From NCBI RefSeq assembly GCF_020421205.1, contig NZ_JAIZZH010000005.1, positions 1 through 64,000 on the forward strand: a stretch of DNA of 64,000 bases. The letters are read 5' to 3'. This DNA is from Hymenobacter pini (GTDB lineage Bacteria > Bacteroidota > Bacteroidia > Cytophagales > Hymenobacteraceae). Under the pieces are notes generated by a model that saw only the letters and a program-made list of their open reading frames with translations, did not search any database and was not told where the DNA came from. The translations under genes and the position numbers were made by a program. Shown one piece after another: positions 8,363-15,723 of the stretch; position 1 is the first letter of the stretch; each line of letters starts with the position of its first letter.

Positions 8363-11041
8363 TTACTTCACCATCTCATTCTGGCGGCGGAGGCGCTGGC
8401 AGAGTACGCGCAGGATGTTGCGCAGCACTTCGGGGCGTTCTTCCATCACGTCGTAGAAGTCGTCCTGGTCGAGGCGGAAGGCCAGCACAGGCGTTTGAGC
8501 CACGGCCGTGGCCGAGCGGGGCTCGGCATCGAGCAGGGCCAGTTCACCGAAAAATTCGCCCGCCCGGAAGGTGGCCAGCTGCTGGCTGCCGTTGAAGATG
8601 CCGACTTCGCCCTCATACACTACAAACAGGGAAGCCCCCAGGTCACCTTTGGCAAAAATCTGCTCCTCCGGGCTGAATTTCACTTCCTGCATGATGGGCA
8701 CGATGCTGCTGAGCACGTTGGCCGGGGTGGCCGCAAACAGGGCCGTGTGTTGCAGCAGGGCCACCCGGTCGGCGGCGGAAAGGTGCGCGGCGGCGGTGGA
8801 ATGATGCATAAGCAAATCGGGTAACTCGGGATGATGAGAAAGGGCAGCCTGGTACGCGGCCGGGTACGCGGCCGCCCACTGGGCAAGGCCAGCCCACGCG
8901 GCCTCCCGTACCAGCGGACTGGGGCTGGCCGCGTGGGGCCGTAGCAGCTCAAACCCTCCTGCGGCAGGCTGCCACTGCCGCAAGGCCAGACTCAGCGTCC
9001 AGTCAGAAAACACGGTTTCACCGTGCTCAGCTACCAGGGCCAGAATGGACGCGGGTGCCGGGGCTGCAGGCAGCAGCCGGTCGAACACGCGGGCTTTTTC
9101 GGCGGCGGGGCGCAGCTCCAGCAGGGTTTGCAGGGCCTGGTACACCGGCCGGGCAATCAGGTTGTCCAGGATTTCGAGGGCGTTGGCCTGCCGCTCCCGG
9201 GCAGCGTGCGTCACGCTGCGCTGGGCATCGGCAATGGCCTGGGGCGGGTAGAGCTGCAGCAGCAAGCCAAACAGCCGCTGCTCTAAGCGGTGCAGCTCGT
9301 AGGCCAGGGCATCGCGCAGGGGCTGGTCGTCGGACGCGGCTTTGCCGTGTAGCAGTTGCCGGGCCAGTAGCAGTTCCTGCTGCAGTAGTGCCTGGAACAC
9401 GGGGGCATCGGTGGGCTCGGGAGCGAAGTTGCGCAGGGCCCGCAGGGCAGCTTCGCGGTGGGTCAGCTCCGGCCGCTGGGCCAAGGCAACCAGCGCAGCC
9501 CGGCTGGCGGGTTGCGGCACGTGACCCAGCAGCTGGGCCACGCGGCGTATCTGGGGCTCGTCGGTTGCAGCGGCCAGTGCCTGCGCCAGAACTGGCACGG
9601 CCGCTATTCCCAGTTGCCGAAGCTGGGCGGCGGCAGCGGACCGCGTTGCTCTGCCCTGCAAGGCGTCTATCAGCCCCGGAATATCCTGGTTGGCGGCCGC
9701 AGCATGGCCGTTGTGCGTGAGAGTAGCTGGCACCTCATCCGTAGCGAAACGGCGGCTTACGGCGTGCTGTAGCTCCCCCAGATACTGACCGTAGGTTCGG
9801 TAGAGCAGTAGCAGAGCGCCAGCCATCAGCAGGGTCATCCAGCCAAACGCAAACCCGGTACCCAACTCTGGCACCAGGTGAGGCAGCGCGAGCAGTACCC
9901 CAGCCAGGCCCATGCCCAGCGGCTCGTACAGGCCTTTGGCCAAGGTGTGGGCCTGCAGCCGCTCGGGGGCCGGCAGGGGCTGAAACAATACCAGGAATAC
10001 GGGGTCGAAGAAGGCGCGACGCAGCACTTCCAGCGTCAGAAACAGGGCGCAGAAGTAGAGCATGAGTCCGGCGGCACTCCAGGAAGCGTTGAGCACATAC
10101 GCCGCCAAACCGGCCACTACCAGGCCCGGCAGGGCCAGCAGTACCGGCCGCACCCCGGCCCGGTCCAGCACCTTACCCGTTACCAGCAGCTTCACCAGCA
10201 ACGCCACCAGATAGGTAATGGCCAGCACGGTGCTCACGTAGCGCATCACCACCGACTGGTCGTGGAAGCGGTGCTTCACATTCACAAAAAATGTGTACTC
10301 GATGCCCGTGGTAACGGCGGCAATGGCCAGCATGCTCAGGCACATCGTCAGTACCAGGCGGCTGCTGCCAAACCACCGCTGCAACGGGGCCGCCACAGCT
10401 TCGGTGCGGGCGGCGCGGGCCCGGGAATGGGCTTCCACCACGTGCTCCCGGCCGGTAGTGCGCAGTACCAGCAAAGCGCCCACGTACGCCCCGAAAGCCA
10501 GCAGCAGCAGCCACAGCAACTCGGTGTGGTGATGAATGAGCAGGGCCAGCACGGCACCCAGGGCCTTGGCGGGCATATCGCCGGAGCTGATGACGCTGAA
10601 CAGCCGCCGCCCCTGCCGCACATCAAATACCACCGCCGATACGCCCCAGAACTCCAGGTTGGTGAGCAGGTAAATAACGCGGTAGCCCGTCATGATGGCC
10701 ACGGCCGCGGCCACCGAATGGCCCACCGCCACCAGCACGCCCAGCATGGCCATCAGGACCACCACCGCCAGCAGCACCCGCACCGCCACGCGCTGCAAGC
10801 CCAAGTGGTGCTCGAAATGCTCGTAGATGCGGCCCGCCCCCATCATGGCCAAAGCCGCCACGCCATAGGCCAGCGGCAGGTTGCGCTCGGGCTGGTTTTC
10901 GAGCAGAATCACGTTGGCGGCCACGTACACCAGAATGGTGCCGATACCGAGCAGAAAATTGTGGAGAAAGAATAGCCCGACCGTACGGCCTTCCTCCGGA
11001 CGGATGCCCAGCAACTGTTGCCAACGTGCGCGCAAGGTCAT
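8363..11041 (-). CDS. Nucleotide-translocase-like membrane protein with HEAT repeats and cyclic-nucleotide-binding domain
   Basis: An 892-residue fusion. Residues 1 to about 435 hold around 12 hydrophobic helices; the region with LLVTGKVLDRAGVRP and RRAFFDPVFLVLF resembles the ADP/ATP-carrier (NTT/TLC) branch of MFS-like proteins. About 455-720 are helical HEAT-like repeats (HREAALRALRNFAPEP). About 755-885 is a cNMP-binding domain whose phosphate-binding cassette FFGELALLDAEPRSATA keeps the key Gly-Glu and Arg-Ser-Ala residues, so it should bind cAMP or cGMP. The gene ends 5 bp from repeat element A, opposite the adenylate cyclase gene. Transport activity and substrate are not shown; it could instead be a cAMP-controlled membrane scaffold. 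Confidence 0.82.
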   Translation of the reverse strand: MTLRARWQQLLGIRPEEGRTVGLFFLHNFLLGIGTILVYVAANVILLENQPERNLPLAYGVAALAMMGAGRIYEHFEHHLGLQRVAVRVLLAVVVLMAMLGVLVAVGHSVAAAVAIMTGYRVIYLLTNLEFWGVSAVVFDVRQGRRLFSVISSGDMPAKALGAVLALLIHHHTELLWLLLLAFGAYVGALLVLRTTGREHVVEAHSRARAARTEAVAAPLQRWFGSSRLVLTMCLSMLAIAAVTTGIEYTFFVNVKHRFHDQSVVMRYVSTVLAITYLVALLVKLLVTGKVLDRAGVRPVLLALPGLVVAGLAAYVLNASWSAAGLMLYFCALFLTLEVLRRAFFDPVFLVLFQPLPAPERLQAHTLAKGLYEPLGMGLAGVLLALPHLVPELGTGFAFGWMTLLMAGALLLLYRTYGQYLGELQHAVSRRFATDEVPATLTHNGHAAAANQDIPGLIDALQGRATRSAAAAQLRQLGIAAVPVLAQALAAATDEPQIRRVAQLLGHVPQPASRAALVALAQRPELTHREAALRALRNFAPEPTDAPVFQALLQQELLLARQLLHGKAASDDQPLRDALAYELHRLEQRLFGLLLQLYPPQAIADAQRSVTHAARERQANALEILDNLIARPVYQALQTLLELRPAAEKARVFDRLLPAAPAPASILALVAEHGETVFSDWTLSLALRQWQPAAGGFELLRPHAASPSPLVREAAWAGLAQWAAAYPAAYQAALSHHPELPDLLMHHSTAAAHLSAADRVALLQHTALFAATPANVLSSIVPIMQEVKFSPEEQIFAKGDLGASLFVVYEGEVGIFNGSQQLATFRAGEFFGELALLDAEPRSATAVAQTPVLAFRLDQDDFYDVMEERPEVLRNILRVLCQRLRRQNEMVK

Positions 11042-11256
11042 GGGGGGTAATGAGGGAATAGGATGATGGGGGACGGTGGTGAACTACGACAGGTACTAAG
11101 AAAAGAAATTGAGAAAGGCGGCCGGTGCCGCTACCTTCTCCGTCACTTCATTTCTCCATCATTTCATCACTACTTCGCCGCAAGATAGGAGCCTTCAGGC
11201 GGGTTACTGCCGATTTTTTGCGCTATTTACGGCCTCTACGCTCAGCCTGCCACCAC

Positions 11257-11847
11257 ATGGACTGCCTCCGCGCCGAAGCTTACATCCTCTCTCAACTTCG
11301 TCAGCACCTCTCGCCTACTCTCTATTACCACGGCCTGCACCACACGCTGGATGTAGTGGAGCAGGCACTTTCCTTGGCGCAAGCGGCGGACGTTACCGAT
11401 GAGGAACAGGTAACGCTGCTGCGCACCGCCGCGCTGTACCACGACTCCGGCTTTCTGACCACCTACCAAGGCCACGAAGCCGCTGGCTGCGCCCTGGTCC
11501 GGCGGGTTCTCCCCGATTTTGGCTATCAGCCGGCTCAGATTGCGCTGATTGAGGAGCTGATTATGGCCACGCGCATGCCCCAAACGCCCGGCGCGCTGCC
11601 CCTGGCCCGCATCCTCTGCGACGCCGACCTGGACTACCTGGGCCGCCCCGATTTCTGGCCCATCAGTCAGTCGCTCTACGATGAGCTGGCCGCCCGCGGC
11701 ATGGTAAGCGACAAAACCGCCTGGCTGCAGCTCCAGGTTGATTTCCTGAGCAGCCACCGCTACTGGACAACTACTGCCACCGCCCGCCGCGAAGCTCAAA
11801 AACAAGCTCGCTTAGCTGAGGTACAGCAGCAGTTGGCGGCCCTGTAG
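11257..11847 (+). CDS. HD-domain metal-dependent phosphohydrolase
   Basis: A 196-residue cytoplasmic protein. The metal ligands of the HD superfamily are visible: HGLHHTLDV near the N terminus, the HD pair in AALYHDSGF and a later Asp in CDADLDYLG. I start at the ATG at 11257 (MDCLRAEAY); the longer frame from 11125 adds a basic leader that is not conserved-looking. The substrate is unknown; small HD proteins of this size usually hydrolyse nucleotides or cyclic nucleotides. It converges on the glycosyltransferase gene, with a 10-bp palindrome (11856-11865) in the gap. Confidence 0.82.
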   Translation: MDCLRAEAYILSQLRQHLSPTLYYHGLHHTLDVVEQALSLAQAADVTDEEQVTLLRTAALYHDSGFLTTYQGHEAAGCALVRRVLPDFGYQPAQIALIEELIMATRMPQTPGALPLARILCDADLDYLGRPDFWPISQSLYDELAARGMVSDKTAWLQLQVDFLSSHRYWTTTATARREAQKQARLAEVQQQLAAL

Positions 11848-11865
11848 AAACGAGCACTCCGGAGT

Positions 11866-12918
11866 CTACACTTCCGCCAAAGCCTTATCCAAGGCGGCAA
11901 ACAACACCTTGTTTCCCTGCTGCGCATAGCCCGCCAGCGCCTGCTCAAATCCGGAGAGGTCGTACAGGAAGGCCTTCAGGTTATCGGGGGTGATGGCGGA
12001 GAAGTGGCGGCCGTAGCCCAGCTTCTCTATTTCGGCGGCGTTCAAGAACTGCTCAAACTGGGCCGGAATGGGAATGGCACACACCGGCTTGTGCAGGTAC
12101 ACGGCCTCGCTGATGAGCGAGAAACCACCGTTGGTTACCACGGCCCGGGCGCTGGCTAAGTCGTCCAGAAAGCCAGCTTCGCTGAAGGCCCGCAACTGTA
12201 CGTTGCCGTGCGTTTCCTCCCGGTTGAAGCCGTACACCCGAAACTCTTGCCCCGGCAGTTGCTGCAACTGCGCCACCAAGTCCTTCTGCGTAGTGGCCGA
12301 CTGGTACACCAGCACGTGCTGGCCTTTGGTAGGCCGCAACGCCAGCACCTCGGGCCGCAGAATGGGCGGTACCAGCGTGGTGCGCTCCTTGATAACCGGC
12401 AGCGGAAAAAACGTGGACACCAGATACTGCTGACTGCCGGGCAGCTTGGCCCGCACAATTTGCCGGGCCAGCGTGAGGTTGCCCCGCTCCTGGGCCGGTA
12501 CCGTAATATCCAGCGCCGCCCGGCTGATAATCTGCATATTATCGATGCTGATGATGGGCAGGCCCTTCCACTTGGCAAACAGGAAGCTGAATGACTCAAA
12601 ATCGGAAATAACCACCTCGGGCTCGAAGTCGCAGAGCAGCTCTCGGTACTTGCGGAAGTTGATGAGCAGGTTTTCCGGAGCCGTGCGCAGCGTGAGGGCC
12701 GCCGTGCGCGACTTGGACACCGTGAGGTGCTTGTAAGCGAGGTGAAAACCCCGGATTTCGTGCACCCGACCAGGGAAGTTGGCCGCCAGCATCTGGTAGG
12801 CCCGGGAGCTGCTTACCACGCACACGTTATGTCCCTGACTGAGCAGATGGCCAATAACTACTTTGCTGCGCGTGGCGTGGCCCAGCCCTTCGCCCGGCAC
12901 TCCGTACAGGATATTCAT
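11866..12918 (-). CDS. Glycosyltransferase, GT28/MurG-like (MJ1255 family)
   Basis: A 350-residue GT-B enzyme. The N terminus has the glycine-rich acceptor loop (YGVPGEGLGHATRS), typical of MurG-like enzymes and of the TIGR00661/MJ1255 group. The C-terminal half has the donor-site region VTNGGFSLISEAVYLHKPVCAIPI followed by FEQFLNAAEIEKLG. No membrane segment is seen, so it acts on the cytoplasmic face. It starts 11 bp after the end of the upstream lipoprotein gene, so the two form an operon. Donor and acceptor sugars are unknown; a cell-surface glycolipid or glycan is most likely. Confidence 0.82.
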   Translation of the reverse strand: MNILYGVPGEGLGHATRSKVVIGHLLSQGHNVCVVSSSRAYQMLAANFPGRVHEIRGFHLAYKHLTVSKSRTAALTLRTAPENLLINFRKYRELLCDFEPEVVISDFESFSFLFAKWKGLPIISIDNMQIISRAALDITVPAQERGNLTLARQIVRAKLPGSQQYLVSTFFPLPVIKERTTLVPPILRPEVLALRPTKGQHVLVYQSATTQKDLVAQLQQLPGQEFRVYGFNREETHGNVQLRAFSEAGFLDDLASARAVVTNGGFSLISEAVYLHKPVCAIPIPAQFEQFLNAAEIEKLGYGRHFSAITPDNLKAFLYDLSGFEQALAGYAQQGNKVLFAALDKALAEV

Positions 12919-12929
12919 CGTGCGCTGAA

Positions 12930-13868
12930 TTATCGGCGGGTAGTAGGAATACGGAACTGTACACCCAGGCTGGGAATAAAGGTGAGGCCGCTGAGCTTGG
13001 CCGTTTTGTTGTTCAGCAGTTGATACTCGCCGTAGTTCTGGTAATACACTGACAGAGCCGGAATAAAGTAAACGTAGCGGTAACCCAGCTTGGCATTGAA
13101 AAAGGCCCCGTAAGAGCCAAAATTGCGGCGCGCCGAGGGCAGTGCCGGCAGCGCCAGCCGGCCAGCTGCATCAAACACATTCCGGGGTTGAAAGCCGTAT
13201 TTGAAAAAACTGTGCGCGTATACTACCCCGTAGGAAATGGCCCCTATTTCCTCTTCAACACCCAAAGATTTACTGAACACCAGTGGCACAATCAGGTCGT
13301 GGCGGCTGGCTTCAAAACCCAGAAAATCGGTTATATTGTCCAGGAACGGGACGCTGGGCAGCTTGCTGCGCTGGGTAGCAAACTGCAGCCCAATGCTACC
13401 ATAGGTAGCCCCCGCTGCCCGGCTACCCGGGTTTTCTGGCGTGCCCACCGGCCCCAGAAACTGGTACATGGCATCGAAAACGTGGGAGCCAAAACCATAC
13501 TTGTAGCCCACATCTACCCGGTCGATAACGCCGTAGCGGATGTATAGGTCGGAGGTGGGGCGTACGGGGTCCAGCACGTAGGCCAGGGCCCCAATCTGCA
13601 GCTTATCGAGGGTCTGGTTGTAGCGAATAGTGTCCTCCTTCGTTTTAGCGGCCGCCGACCGGGCCGCATCTATTAGCGCCGAGCCGGTTTTGCTCAGGGT
13701 TTCGGTGGGCACGTTGAAGGCCATGTTACCGCCCACCTTAAACTCGCCGCGGGGCGTTACTTTGCCGGTGCTCACAATGGCCCGGGGGGCAGTGCAGGAA
13801 GCTGAAAACAGCAGCCCAGCACCTGCTATAACGCTCAGAACAGAGGGGAAGGAGAAGAATTTATGCAT
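12930..13868 (-). CDS. Exported lipoprotein, probable outer-membrane barrel
   Basis: A 312-residue protein with a signal peptide and lipobox (LFSAS before Cys), followed by CTAPRAIVSTGKV. The rest shows alternating hydrophobic stretches ending in aromatic residues (DLYIRYGVIDRVDVGYKYGF, KLGYRYVYFIPAL) as in outer-membrane beta-barrels, and it ends in VQFRIPTTRR. I start at the ATG at 13868, since the upstream extension precedes the signal peptide. It is the first gene of a pair with the glycosyltransferase. The family is not recognised. Confidence 0.7.
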   Translation of the reverse strand: MHKFFSFPSVLSVIAGAGLLFSASCTAPRAIVSTGKVTPRGEFKVGGNMAFNVPTETLSKTGSALIDAARSAAAKTKEDTIRYNQTLDKLQIGALAYVLDPVRPTSDLYIRYGVIDRVDVGYKYGFGSHVFDAMYQFLGPVGTPENPGSRAAGATYGSIGLQFATQRSKLPSVPFLDNITDFLGFEASRHDLIVPLVFSKSLGVEEEIGAISYGVVYAHSFFKYGFQPRNVFDAAGRLALPALPSARRNFGSYGAFFNAKLGYRYVYFIPALSVYYQNYGEYQLLNNKTAKLSGLTFIPSLGVQFRIPTTRR

Positions 13869-14071
13869 CAGCGCAAGAAGTGGAAAGGAGCAAAACCGGC
13901 TATCGGCTAAAATCAAGCCGAAAGTAGGAAAAGACCCGCAACCCCATCCTGCTTATCTTCGGCAGCCGCTGTAAGCTCGTGCGCTGTAGCTGAGTTGGCC
14001 TGAGCACCACAGGTCCATTTGCACTAGCTCCAAGTGTTACCGAATTGTTACGCCAGGCGTTGAAAATGCTG

Positions 14072-14079
14072 TATCTTTC
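14072..14079 (+). promoter_or_regulatory. Possible -7 element for xdhA
   Basis: TATCTTTC matches the Bacteroidota -7 consensus TAnnTTTG at all but the last position and lies 30 bp before the xdhA ATG. A TTG occurs at 14045-14047, slightly further than the usual spacing to a -33 element. This is a weak call from sequence alone. Confidence 0.25.
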
Positions 14080-14108
14080 CCTTCCGCTTTCGGATTTTCT
14101 GCTCTGCC

Positions 14109-15581
14109 ATGCTCCAGTTTTACCTTAACAACCAGCTCATCCGTACCCAGCAACCCGCGGGAAGTACTCTGCTCGATTTTGTGCGGTACAACCAACACCT
14201 CACCGGCACCAAAATTGGCTGCCGGGAAGGCGACTGTGGGGCCTGTACCGTACTGGTGGGGGAGCTGAGCGCCACGGGCGAAGCGGTGCAGTACCAGTCT
14301 ATGACTTCCTGCCTCACGCCGTTGGGCAATGCCCATGGTAAGCACGTGGTAACGGTAGAAGGCATTAACCAAGCCCGCGGCAGCCTCACGCCGGTGCAGC
14401 AGGCCATTGTGCAGGAAGGCGGCTCGCAGTGCGGGTTCTGCACGGTGGGTTTTGTGATGAGCCTGACCGGCCACGCCCTCAGCGCCAAGCCCAGCACCGA
14501 AACCAGCGTACTGGCCGCTATTGACGGTAACATTTGCCGTTGCACCGGCTACAAAAGCCTGGAGCGGGCCGCTGCCCACCTGCAGCAGCAGCTAGAGCAG
14601 CGCCCCACCACCGAATCCTTGCCCTGGCTGGCGGAACAGGGCTTCGTGCCCCAGTATTTCGCCGATATGCCCGGCAAGCTGCAGGCATTACGTAGCGCCG
14701 CTACGGCCGCCGTCACGGGCGGCACCGAGGCCACCGTCCCGCTCTCATCTAACGGAGCAGAGCTGGACGCCCCAGCTGCGGCGCGGGCCCGCATTCTGGG
14801 CGGGGGCACCGATTTGCTGGTGCAACAGCCCGAAAACCTGCGTGCCACGGCCGTAGAGCTGGTGTACGACCAAGCCCACCTGCGCGGCATCCAACAGGAA
14901 GGCGACACCATCATTTTGGGAGCCGCCACTACGGCTCAGCAGCTCCTCGAATCGGAGGTGATGCTGGCGGCGCTGCCGCAGCTGCCGCGTTACCTGAAGC
15001 TGGTGAGCAGCACGCCCATCCGGCAGATGGGCACCGTGGCCGGCAACTTCATCAACGCCTCCCCCATCGGCGACCTGACCATTCTGTTCCTGGCCCTAGG
15101 CGCGGAAATCGAGCTAGAAAACACGGCCGGCCAGCGCCGCGCCCTGCCCTTAGCCGAGCTGTACCAAGGGTACAAACAGCTCCGCAAAACTGCCGATGAA
15201 CAGGTAACGGATATTCGCTTCCCGGCCCCTATTTCCACCGACTATTTCAACTTCGAAAAAGTATCCAAGCGCACTCACCTAGATATTGCCAGCGTGAATA
15301 CCGCCGCGTGGCTGCGGCTGGAAAACGGCCTTGTGCAGGAAGCCCGCTTGTCGGCGGGTGGGGTCGGCCCCATTCCGATGTTACTGCCCCGCGCCGCCGC
15401 CGCCCTCATCGGTCAACCCGTTACTCTCGACACATTGCGGCAGGCTCAGGAGTTGGCCCAACAGGAAATCAGCCCCATCAGCGACGTGCGTGGCACTGAG
15501 CAATACAAACGCCTGCTCCTGCACCAGCTGCTGGAAGCCCATTTCGTGGAAATGGGCCTGCTCGCCGAAGAACAACTATAG
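14109..15581 (+). CDS. xdhA: Xanthine dehydrogenase small subunit (2Fe-2S and FAD)
   Basis: A 490-residue subunit. The N-terminal plant-type ferredoxin domain has Cys38, Cys43, Cys46 and Cys68. The second [2Fe-2S] domain has Cys108/Cys111 (QCGFC) and Cys143/Cys145 (CRC), so all eight cluster ligands are present. The FAD domain starts near residue 215 with ARILGGGTDLLVQ and includes STPIRQMGTVAGNFINASPIGD; the CO-dehydrogenase-flavoprotein C-terminal domain follows. It passes electrons from the molybdenum subunit through the clusters to FAD and NAD+. It is followed by xdhB, a membrane-protein gene and xdhC on the same strand. The first 2 kb of the cluster is interrupted only by a 79-bp palindrome. 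Confidence 0.93.
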   Translation: MLQFYLNNQLIRTQQPAGSTLLDFVRYNQHLTGTKIGCREGDCGACTVLVGELSATGEAVQYQSMTSCLTPLGNAHGKHVVTVEGINQARGSLTPVQQAIVQEGGSQCGFCTVGFVMSLTGHALSAKPSTETSVLAAIDGNICRCTGYKSLERAAAHLQQQLEQRPTTESLPWLAEQGFVPQYFADMPGKLQALRSAATAAVTGGTEATVPLSSNGAELDAPAAARARILGGGTDLLVQQPENLRATAVELVYDQAHLRGIQQEGDTIILGAATTAQQLLESEVMLAALPQLPRYLKLVSSTPIRQMGTVAGNFINASPIGDLTILFLALGAEIELENTAGQRRALPLAELYQGYKQLRKTADEQVTDIRFPAPISTDYFNFEKVSKRTHLDIASVNTAAWLRLENGLVQEARLSAGGVGPIPMLLPRAAAALIGQPVTLDTLRQAQELAQQEISPISDVRGTEQYKRLLLHQLLEAHFVEMGLLAEEQL

Positions 15582-15591
15582 AGCGCTCCAC

Positions 15592-15670
15592 TGTCATTCC
15601 GAACGAAGCGAGGAATCTGGGGTTATCATCCGATACTTAACCCAGATTCCTCGCTTCGCTCGGAATGACA
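15592..15670. repeat. Palindromic repeat C between xdhA and xdhB
   Basis: Two 30-base arms (15592-15621 and 15641-15670) are complementary at 29 of 30 positions, around a 19-base loop. The ends read TGTCATTCCGA and TCGGAATGACA; the middle carries GAAGCGAGGAATC. This is a REP/MITE-like unit of a different sequence type from elements A and B, although all three begin with GTCATT. It lies 10 bp after the xdhA stop and should form a very stable hairpin in the xdh transcript. Confidence 0.88.
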
Positions 15671-15723
15671 ACCGCCCACCGTTCTATCCCACTCATTCAC
15701 TCAATCACTCATTCACCTTCCCC

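Noticed and set aside
9878..10975. Long open frame opposite the translocase-like gene
   Set aside because: It is rich in Gln and His in the way typical of a GC-rich antisense frame and has no recognisable domain.
15331..15723. Upstream extension of xdhB in the same frame
   Set aside because: It overlaps xdhA in another frame and passes through palindrome C; family-like sequence begins only at the GTG at 15724.
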